From Antennarius striatus (lineage: Eukaryota; Chordata; Actinopteri; Lophiiformes; Antennariidae), in the NCBI RefSeq assembly GCF_040054535.1, contig NC_090782.1, forward strand, positions 19,995,001 through 20,059,000: 64,000 bases of DNA, in the 5' to 3' direction. Position 1 is the first letter of the stretch. Each line of letters begins with the position of its first letter. The translations under genes and the position numbers were made by a program. The notes under the pieces were generated by a model. That model did no database searches and was not told the DNA's origin. It worked only from the letters and a program-made list of their open reading frames with translations. This document shows positions 31,393 through 64,000 of this stretch, piece by piece.

Positions 31393-33897
31393 GAGCATGA
31401 ACCAGTAGAATTTATTTTCAGTTCACAGTGCATACATTATGTGCAGTTGTACCAGGTTTCTCATGAATATCACATCAGACTGACCTCAGCTGTTCAGGAC
31501 AGTTGTTTGGCCATGAGAACATGCAAGTGTGCACAAATAAGGAAATAAGAAATGAACATATTGACCAGTTAAGTATTAATAGAACATAAAATAAAGTGGG
31601 GAGGCTGCTGACTGTAACTCGCTTCAGGTTTGTCCCGACACAGAACAAACCTCTTTAATGTATGGAAGTGACGTTGGACCCGTGTTCTTGCTACTCGCTC
31701 ACCAAAAAAATATATATTAATGACTTTACACTCTAATGTTAGGAGAGTTATCCAAAGTATCCATAGCCAATTACAAGCAGACATTGAAATGAAAAGATAA
31801 AAACCCTGACATTCAGTTCTTCATTTTCCCATATTAGTGTAAACCGAACCAGAGCCACAAAAAAACTTTTCCTGTCACCCTTAGTTACGGCCGACTGTTT
31901 CCTCCTGTCACACGTCTGTGGTTGGATGCACAGCGGACGTTTACACAAAATGCAAGGCTGACAAAGTTGAACTCTAAAAATCCCCAAATCAAATGACCAT
32001 ATTGTACAAAAACTATTATTTCCATCATCGTCTCTATTTGACAGAAATACTAAATACTGAAATAATAATACCAAACTGAGTCGAGCCAATCTGTGGAATG
32101 AAACGAAATAAAATCATAGCATAATACAAATACGGATACACACATGCAGATAGAACAATCAACATTGTACCGTGTACGAGCAAGTGTCAGTCCTTTTGTT
32201 TTAATTAGTCAAATGCTCCTTGAATCGAATGGCTACGTGTGACAGTTCATTATATTCTTTTTTTTCTTTAAGTTCCAAAAATAAAATGTATAAACATTCA
32301 AACATCAGGTGTCATTCTTCTATCACGTACAACACCGATCGTATATCATCAATGTAAAATAAACTCAAGCCAGCAAAAATACACGTCTTTTCAGTTGAAA
32401 ATAATTTTCATCAATATGAAATCAACTCCTCTGAGAAGCGTTCGGCTCAGAATAAGGAGCTTGAGGTTGTTGTTTTTTTTGTTTTTTTTTAAAGCATACA
32501 ATAAAAAGCTACACAAGTCATCACTTGTTACTACGACTGAAGTACCAAATTCACAAAAAGTACAAATAAAATAAAAACAAAAAGAATGGAGGAATCTAGA
32601 TGACATCTCTTAAACACTGGGCAGGAAAAATTCCCGCCGGGAAGCAAAGAATAAAAGGGAGTACCTCCAGCTGTGCTGACGCCGAAACGTAAAAATAAAA
32701 CGGCTATAAAAGCCGCGCTAGTACCCGAGTTTGTTTCAGGTCAGTTTCTCAGGACCCCAACAGGTTTTGCATCGACGTCTTCTATATAAACGCCACCACC
32801 TTCCTGGGATTTCAGGGCTGACCTGAAAACATTGCATACGTCGCCGTTCTAAAATACTGTACCGTGTTCTGATGACAGCAGGTGGTTCTCCTATGTAAGG
32901 CACGCCATCCTGTCACGACCACCTCTCAGCTCACACACACTCAAATACAATCTGATAGTTATTTATGATTCAGGGATGAGTGGGCGGGCGACTCCCACTA
33001 CAAACTTAATGATTCATTTTCGAGCAGATTCATGCATTCGAATAAAGATTACTTTCACAGAAGAAAAGTGACCTTTTAATAATCTTAAATGTTTGCATAG
33101 TAAATCAGTTCTTGAAGTGTTTACAATGACTAAGGCCAGTGCAGAGATTGTACCCGAGTCAGTTTTTCTATTTTTTTTTTCTTTTTTTTGGGGGGGGAAA
33201 ATTGCTTAGACTTGATTCCTGGGCTTTTAGAAGTACGCCAAAGAGTTTATGAGCAAATCGTTAACGCAGAGCAGCACTCAAAAAGCGGAGAAATGGCTGC
33301 TATTAAACTGCCACACCGACTGGCGTCTGGTATAAATCACGAGGACAACAAACCATAAATGTAATAATCCCCACACAAGTACATGAAAAAGCTTTCTTCT
33401 CGTCTCTCGGGTTCACAGCAGTGGAGAGAACGATGGGAACCCGAAAATCTCTCCACAGGAGAGCCTGCTGTAGAAATACTTTTGTTTGGTGTGCATGCGT
33501 CACTCTCTGAGAAGACCCTATCGCTGCTTTACCGTACAATCATCAGCCGCTGCGTCACGATACAGTGTGTGATTAACTCTGACAGTAGAAACATGAAATG
33601 ATAAAAACCAAAGCCTCTGCAACAACTAGCCACTGGCGATAAGGCAGAGTGAAAGTCAGATGTGCTGAAAGGACTGAAACACAGATAATCAGACGAGGCG
33701 AGACGAGAACAGTGATAACGGTGGGCACTAAGACGAAACTGGTCACCATACTGGCTTTAAAAATGATGCACTTTCATTTTTCACTGTTGTTTCTCTTCAG
33801 AGAGACAAAACCCGTCCTGATGCTGACATGAAGAGACAATACGCACCTCTTCATCTGGAATGCAATGAATCGAAACAGCAGCTTTAAGCACATTATA

Positions 33898-33928
<31 letters not shown>

Positions 33929-34947
33929 TAATACTATTACTAATCCAGCTAAATGCAGCGCTGTTTAAGAACCTTTAACGGTTGCATTTTAGATCTGAGA
34001 GGATCAGATTTGAAGTATTAAGACAGTATTAAAAAGAAATCACATGTCCATTTAAGGCATGGTGATAAGAACACGTTTAAATTACACAGTGTAGAATTAG
34101 TTTCAAAGGGCCGAGAGGACTTTTTGTCTAAAAAAAACAAAAAACAAAAATCCCATCTCACTTTCGCCTGGTTCTATCACCAGGTGAGCGACAATTTGTT
34201 CAACTTCAGGTGCAAATTGAATCTACTTGTGTGAAATGTTTAGAGCACAGCAGGTAAACGACTGACATGATGGAGTGCAGAGGAGTTATCATCTCTTCAT
34301 CTGAAAATACTGACACCTTTCAAATTTCATTGAAGGTAAGACGGAAATTTGAAAAAACTAGTTTTTCTTTAGCTGGAGGGAATTTCATGTGGGATGGTTT
34401 TTAGATCTTCTTCTGTGAATACAAGATTAAGAGAAGTTAATTGTTAAATTCAGATAGAAATTCCCTTCTTATTCAACATTTGTAGATTTTTATCTAGATA
34501 CAGATTATTATAATCGCTCGGCCTCAATTTATGTTTTTAGGTGCTTGTAGGTGCAGAGTTGAATAAATGATTGACATGTTTTAAGAGACTAAAACCAAAC
34601 ACACTCACAACTCTTCACATCAGAAGGACTCACTGATGTTTTTGTTCCCACATGTGGGTTTGATTCAAGAAATCTCTTTTTAAAAGACTCTATTCACTGT
34701 AATAAGTTATATATTCTTAATACTCTGCAGAACTTTTCTTTCTTTTTCGGGGGGTCTACTTATGACAATGGACACTAATTTATCCCCTCCTGTTTCCTGT
34801 CTTAGAGGCTGAGACTCTCTAAAAATAATTGATCATATTTCCTGATAAGTGAGACCTGTGAGTTCAACACCGCAGCAAATTATAGCAGAAGAGTCTGACT
34901 GTCTTAAAGAGAAGGTGTCTGAATCAGACGGCGGCTCTCTGAAATCC
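31393..34947 (-). other. dennd1b: Probable dennd1b 3' UTR
   Basis: No protein gene is seen between the dennd1b stop (34948) and the facing crb1 3' end. The stretch is A/T-rich with scattered poly-T/poly-A runs. A minus-strand AATAAA lies at 31411-31416, so a single-exon 3' UTR of about 3.5 kb is the simplest reading. Earlier poly(A) signals inside it could give shorter forms. Confidence 0.55.
31411..31416 (-). promoter_or_regulatory. dennd1b: Distal dennd1b poly(A) signal (AATAAA, minus strand)
   Basis: On the minus strand GAAAATAAATTCTACTGG provides the hexamer about 3.5 kb past the stop codon. Cleavage about 15-20 bases on would place the mRNA end near 31393, facing the crb1 3' end. Confidence 0.45.
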
Positions 34948-57650
<22,703 letters not shown>

Positions 57651-60600
57651 CTGGTAGACAAAAACAGAAGGAGAGAATGTGGGGGGGGGGGTTGAGAGGG
57701 GTGCAGAGGGGAGGGTGGAGGGGTAAAAGTTAAATTATCACCTCTGAAATTGGTGGAGGAAACAGCTAGCCCATTCTGGGTGTGAAGTATCACATTTGCA
57801 GGTCATCTCAAAAAGTGAAAGAAAAGAGAGGAAAAAGCTTCAGCTTTTTTTTCCAAGCTGGTCTGCTGTGCTACTGAGAGCACCTGCTGCTTTGCTAATT
57901 GAGCAAAGGATGGGGGGGAGCAAAGAGGAAATGGAAACTCACATCCCCGCTCTTCATCTCACCCTCTCTTTTCTTTTCATGCAGCCACCCCCGCTCTCCT
58001 CCCATCACCTTCTCCCTCCATTTCTTACTTTCCTCATCTTACTTTCCATTCCTCCTGTTTTCTCCTCCCCTCCTTGGCTCTCCCGAACTCCCTCAAGACA
58101 GGGACTCTTGACATAAAATGTCTTTAATTATTTTCCCCTCTCCTGGATCTGCCACCAGGACTCCAAGCGGGGAGTGGAGGAGCAAGCAGGCCCGAGCTTG
58201 TTTTAGGATGACAAAAGATTCACCCCGGCCACCGGGCCGTGGGGAGTCTGGGAAGAAGGTTGTCAAGAGGCTCTCCTCACCTGCTTAGCAGAAGTCTGAT
58301 TGTGTTGTGCCAGAGCAAGGAGGAGGCAGAGGTAGCGAGAGGCCTGCTGCTCTCTGTGTGGGTTGTGCCAGCTTAGCACAAAAGCAAGTTTGACTGAGCG
58401 GCACAGAATGTCTCGATTACCGGAGCACAGCTCGGCCGGGGCTTCAAATTGCGATTCGAAATGAACCCTATAAATTTATTTTTCAATTTTCAATTTGTGA
58501 AATTGAGGCCGAGTATTATTCCTCACCGAACACATTATTTACTGCCTGTAAACATGAAATTAGCTAAAAGCGCTCAATCACTTTATACACACATAAAAAG
58601 AGCGCTGCTCAAAACAATGAGGCTGATAAGGATTTGATATCTCGCTTACGGGTGTGAGAACAGGGCACATTAAACCAAAGCTCTCTGTAAGAATGTCATC
58701 CCTCATTTCACCACTCTGTTTGACACAGGGCAAGAAAAGTGACTGTACATGCAGTACCGATAAACTGATTAACTGAACATGTTATGCCATGTCAGTGTCA
58801 GGTATTCATGTGTTAATCGTCTACCAGGGGGGAAAACAGATCCTATACATCAGTATTATTAACTTTTATAAGCAGCAGCATTTGCAGGTTTGAAGAATAA
58901 ACAAGATGTGAAAGCATGAGGTGAGTCAACCATTAAATGACTGAAGTTCATTTGCAATGTGATCACATTTCGATCGGGTCCATTTAATTCAGACGTGGCC
59001 GTGCTGCGTGAGGGATATTGCGGTCTGGCATCTGCAATTAGTCTATGTGGAAAACTTAAAGGAAGAGAAGCAAAGTGTTAGCGCAGCTCGCACAAAAGGA
59101 CAGAAAACGAAACCAAGGCTGAGAGAGAAGAAGAGAAATCGAGACAGAGAGTGGCAGCCTTAATCTGGGACAAAGACAAAACGAACAGCGTCAATCCCTC
59201 TCCCCAGGGCTTTCTCAGTCTCCACATCGTCCCCATGCTGCCACAGAAAATGCTCCCAGGCATCAAACAGGAAGTTTATCATGGCTAAATTAACAAGTGT
59301 CATCTACATATACGCTCATTGTGCTAAACGCTTTTATGTTTATGTAAAGACTTTTCTGGAATTAATATTTCATGTTTATGTGCGTTCTTATTGATTCTTT
59401 TCCATCCTTGCAAATCATTAAGCTGTCTTTTTTTTTCTTTTTCTTTTTTTTTTTTTGCAGGGGGAGAATCAAAGCGTGCACAATGTCAGTCTGAGTGGGG
59501 GAGGCATACCCCATAGACTGAGAGGAGATGGGATAGTGGAGTTTCGAACTGCAACTCCAAATGGGTACAAGCAAATACTTTTAATGAGGTGGGGACACTG
59601 CTTCAGATGTATTCTGTTTTCCAGTATTAGAGTACAATGTGTGATGACGTGATAAGTTTAAAGGCAGACATCCATTTACCACCAAAAGCGACGACAAATA
59701 TCCCCCTTCAGTCACAGGTGTAAATAAATGACACGTAAGAAATAAACAGAAGTGCAAAACAAAAAGTCTAGTTTCTGTGATCAGCAGAGCAAAGAACAGT
59801 TTGCTCTGCACATCCAGCACTAAATAAAACATGTATATTTAGTTGTTGGGTTTTCAATAAGGCACCTAAGCCACAGTCATAAGGTATGCCTCTGCACTAA
59901 TGGCTCTGTCAGACTAATTAACTTCTACAGTTTGAGTAAAGCTAACGAGATGCGTACAAGCATCAGAGGGAAGGCCAGGCTCTACAGGTGATAACCCAAT
60001 TTGACAGTGACATTTTTTAGTGTAAAGTCACAGTGGCGGTGATGAGATCAAAGGCAGTGAGTCCCCCACTGGGTCCAATTAGAACTATAGCATTGTACAG
60101 GGAAGGGGTGGCGGGAAGAGAGAGGGGAGTGGGTAGTTGGAGGAGAAACTGTTGAGTTATGATATTCATAATCTATGCAGAGGGGCCTTTCCAGTACAGG
60201 TCTTCTCCCCATAGCTGTGATCTTTTCAATTTACATCAAGGGAAGATGGTCGGCAATGAAAGCGGGGCATCCAAAGCGCACAGTCCACAGAGGGCAGACA
60301 TGGGGCCTCATTAAGACCCGGCCCAGCCAGGCCCAAACAGCATTTGAAGTGCGTCACATAAAGAGCATAAGGTCAAAGGTCAGACATAGAACAGATCTCC
60401 ATTTAACTCTCCAGCTGGAGATGGTAATTAGCAGGTGCAATGATCATCCCTGACTGAGTGTAAGGGATGATACCACTGTAGGTGACACCAGGCATATGTG
60501 TGAATGTGTGCCTGTTTGAGCATGTCCTCACATGTGTGTGCATTGACAAAGCTTCAACGCTGTTACACAAATAAAAACATCCATCGGAGATCCCAGCATG

Positions 60601-61235
60601 TGAAAACTGAATGCGAATAATGTAAGCATTGTTTTCTTTTTCTTCCTCAGGCACTAGCTTCTGGAGAATGATAATAATAAAAAAGAAATTCAAAAAAATC
60701 TTTGAAGTAACAGCTACTGCTCTTTTTTAAAACTCATAAAATTACCATAGATTTCTTGCGATATATTACAGTGCAAAGTGCAGAAAAAAATCAGATCGTT
60801 TAACATGTCAAACCTGGTCACTGCAGCAAATTACAAACTGGAAATTATCTGCTACTTTTATTTGACAACGGAATCACAAAGGAGCAAACAAATGACAAAG
60901 GTGAGATTGTCTGAAATTAATTATGGAGTAACTGAGAAAATGAATGAATAAAGGAAGAAAAAGTTGTAAACAAATCTTTGAATATATATTTAGAAATTGC
61001 CCCCTAAATTTTCACTATAGCATAAAAAGCCCTCCCAAATAACGACCCTGACACTTGTCTGTTGTTCAAAAATAAATAAATAAAAAGTTGGGTTTTCTTC
61101 TCACAAAAAAGAATGTTGTCTTTAAGATTCTGTCCAGGGAAAGAAAGCCATGGGGATGCAATTAAAGAACTACAAAGAAAAAAAATAGTTATGAAAATCT
61201 CCCACTTTCTTTTGATGTGCTGCAGTCTGAACAGA

Positions 61236-61241
<6 letters not shown>

Positions 61242-61281
<40 letters not shown>
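61242..61281. repeat. (CA)20 microsatellite
   Basis: CA run followed by CCAATACACAAACACACACAC. Confidence 0.95.
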
Positions 61282-61282
<1 letters not shown>

Positions 61283-61768
61283 AATACACACAAACACACA
61301 CACATAAATTTGAACAAAGACTCACGAAGCAACGGCATATACGCTCACACACATACACAATAAGCATTCGAGTTGGAATCCATGCATGCATTCACTGCTG
61401 TAATTTAAAGCAAATATTAGATCTATTAGGATTTTTCTTAAATTCATCTTTATTTTCAGGTTTAGGGTAAAACTGCACAATAATAGGGATATTACTGAAG
61501 TTGATGACTACAATCTATTAAAACTAACCACATGAAATCACCTTTTTAGTTTTTAGTAAGGAAGCAAAATTAATTTTGGTGAATATTAAATCCATAAAAT
61601 TCAGTTCTTAAATACATACGGTGTGTGAAAACGGGGAAAAATATCAGAGTAGGAAAATATTAAAGGACGTGGTGAAATATAATTCTTAGTCATTAAGCGT
61701 GATGACTTGCTGCTAAATAAATGCGGCAATACATTAGTGAGCGGAGTGAAAGAGCAATGGGGAAACAA

Positions 61769-61772
<4 letters not shown>

Positions 61773-61826
<54 letters not shown>
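61773..61826. repeat. (TG)27 microsatellite with CGCGCG flank
   Basis: TG run ending in GCACGCGCGCACATACACGT, an alternating purine-pyrimidine stretch prone to Z-DNA. Confidence 0.95.
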
Positions 61827-61827
<1 letters not shown>

Positions 61828-64000
61828 ACGCGCGCACATACACGTGGGTGTGTGTGTTTTAATAGGGCTATCTCATTGCTATGAGACTCTCCCCGGTGTG
61901 GGGTTACTTTGTCAAGCTGACCTCTTATAGCAGCTGAGCAGTTGAGTTTTGCATACATAATTAACTACAGCTAAATGTCATCTCTCACTTCAATAACTAA
62001 CGCAGTGGGTGAGGCTCCTCTCCCTTTTTGACTTCTAATCCAGAGCGAACCGCCGGCTGAAAATGTGAAAATGAAGTGCAGCTTTTTAAACTCAACACAA
62101 GTGAATGAATGGCTGTGAAACACTGCGGAGACGGCGGTTAGCGACATGTAAAACAATCCCATCCCCTAACGAAGGTGAACGCATTCTGGTATTAACACAA
62201 CTGCATAAGCAAAATTAATTCTTTGGAATTGTTGTTTTATGGTTCAGACAGCCTGTGGAATAGTACAGTATGTAGCCGTCGTGGAGCAAACACATTCCAG
62301 GCAGGGAGCTGCCATGTCGTTAGAACAGCATGCAGCAGCAGCATTTACTTCATTATACTGGGGACGTGAAACACTTGGCTCTATCTTAACTGAAAATGGA
62401 GGAATGTGATGGACAAACTAAAAACCTGTGAGTAGCAGAAGTTTACTCCTGAACTAGATCTGAATGTCATTGATGAACATTCCCGGCCAACAACATCTGC
62501 GGCTGTGTCTGTGCATCTGTATGTGTGAGTGTTTGCCTGCTGTCGGCTGTGCTCCACTGTAGACGATGATGTAGATGTTGTTTTTGTGGGAGCATCGGAA
62601 ACTGAACACCAAATTAAAGCTGCGATGTTTGATTAAGTGTGCCAGGTGATCTCAGGAGAGGCACCCAGACACAACCGCAACCCCCTCATTCATTTGTAAA
62701 CCTCCAAATGCAGGCTTGAAATACAGGAAGTAGGAGTGTACGCTGTAAATTCCCCCTTTATTGGGAATACAAATGATCAAATGTATGAAGGCTAGGAATG
62801 TATGGGTACACGGTGTCAGCAAAGTAGCGAGAGGCAGAGAGGAGGAGAATAGAAGGAATTAGGCTCTGATGTGAAAGAGCATCTGAAAATAAAGATGTAA
62901 GCTGCATTGTAGCGCCACACCTTGAATGTGCGACACAGAAGGAATAATACATGAAAAAAATTCTTCCGTCATTGGTTTGAGATCAATTGCCAGGATCAAA
63001 TAAAAATCTGATTCAGTCACACAATGTTTGTTTTCAGAATTAACAGACTCCTAATTTGCTATTCTTGGATACTTTTAATGACTAGCGCAGTAAACAGCTC
63101 CACCAACCAAAAGCCAATTATAACTTTATCAGCACAATATCTGTGCAGAAGAAGAACTGTCGATCTCGGTATAAGAAACAAAAATACCTTGATCTTCCAG
63201 GGAAAAACCACACTTTTTCCCCTCTTTTTGGAGTATTTCTTTACAATGTGCTTGTCAAAATATTGATTTTACTGACAAAAGCACCGTCTCTCAGAGATTA
63301 GTATGATTTATTAATGTGCTAAAACTTCCAGTTCAACTTAGACAATCTGAAAATATGCAAAAAATGCTAAAAATACCTGATGTAAAATAAAAACATCTAT
63401 TTCTCCGATCATATGCAATGTTTACTGAAAACAGAAAAAGGCACCAAGTCAAAAGCAACAGAAAACTTATTTGATCTACATTATCTTTGCTACAAAATAT
63501 ATTTGTTAAACGAAGAAACATTTACATTCAAAAAGAAAAATCCGGCACAAAAGCACGGCTAATGTTGGCCCTTTGATTCATAAATTGTTTGCAATAAAAA
63601 AAAGCCAAAAGTTATTCTCAATATTATTGTTGCATCCTTTTTTGACTCATTTCCAATTAGTCTAATATTCCGATCTTTCCGTTTTCTGCTAAACGGAACC
63701 GCTACTGGCATGGAAGCGTTTATAATAGTCAATAAATCTAAAATATTAAGTGTGAAATTGTGGGGAAAGGACCATTAAGGGGCGGGCACTAGTGGAGCCA
63801 GTGTAGGGGTCCTGTCTGAAGGAGGATGGCTAATTCAGGACAACTGTGAACTCTGAACCTGCTAAAAGCATGGCCACTGGTCAGCCGAGCCACGTAATAG
63901 AGTCCACATGTGCTCACAGCCTGCGCTGCCATAATTAGACGGATCTCTAAAGTTTGGCTTAAATCAACATCAGAGCGCTTTATTTGCCCTCTAAGGTAGA

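Larger units (their letters stand above)
57651..64000. other. dennd1b intron reaching the right edge
   Basis: No further DENN-domain exon could be supported in these 6.3 kb. The next exon expected upstream (the segment before VSTLKSK) was not found, so it probably lies beyond 64000. Contents: CA/TG repeats at 61242-61281 and 61773-61826, a G-run at about 57683-57690, poly-T tracts near 59432-59456, and otherwise nothing distinctive. Confidence 0.6.

Noticed and set aside
57796..58116. 106-codon plus-strand frame rich in Ser, Pro and Phe
   Set aside because: Comes from a CT-rich tract in a dennd1b intron, with no homology or splice support.

Overview
This looks like nuclear DNA of a ray-finned fish, probably a teleost. 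Genes are split into many short exons with GT-AG introns. (CA/TG)n microsatellites are everywhere, and several interspersed repeats have the look of common teleost repeat families. No bacterial or viral genes are seen. Three gene loci were rebuilt by joining exons whose splice sites and reading phases agree. Nearly all calls come from splice-phase bookkeeping plus recognised protein families; no transcript data were available.

Layout. (1) 1-1210: right end of a 29-bp tandem array that starts outside the window. (2) About 1211-3046: intergenic, repeat-rich, possibly an LTR-like element. (3) 3047-13877, minus strand: axdnd1 (axonemal dynein light chain domain containing 1), 25 exons, about 959 codons. 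A transposon-like block lies in one intron. (4) 13878-14456: a 579-bp head-to-head promoter with an RFX X-box-like palindrome, a perfect CRE and a TG microsatellite. (5) 14457-30592, plus strand: crb1 (Crumbs 1), 13 exons, about 1318 residues. It has a signal peptide, EGF-like repeats, three laminin G domains, a membrane segment and a cytoplasmic tail ending in ERLI. (6) 31393-57650 and beyond, minus strand: the 3' half of dennd1b, a Rab35 exchange factor of the DENN family, with a long 3' UTR. It converges tail-to-tail on crb1. The last 6.3 kb appears intronic.

The most notable structure is inside crb1. The locus shows two possible starts: the usual signal exon, and a second signal-peptide exon just before exon 6. 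It also shows three possible C-termini: ERLI exon 13, a read-through of the exon 12 donor encoding a different membrane segment and acidic tail, and a second membrane/tail exon ending in ERLV. Two small upstream exons encoding a signal peptide and short ectodomain splice in phase to the ERLV exon. Together they give a 121-residue CRB3-like protein nested in the last crb1 intron, with its own AATAAA. In humans CRB1, CRB2 and CRB3 each lie next to a DENND1 paralogue, so a CRB3-like unit inside crb1 and beside dennd1b bears on how CRB3 arose.

The genes act in different places: AXDND1 in the axoneme/sperm flagellum, Crumbs in apical polarity of photoreceptors and epithelia, and DENND1B in clathrin/Rab35 endosomal traffic. 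The neighbourhood is best read as conserved synteny (all three map to human 1q25-q31), plus a shared promoter for axdnd1 and crb1.
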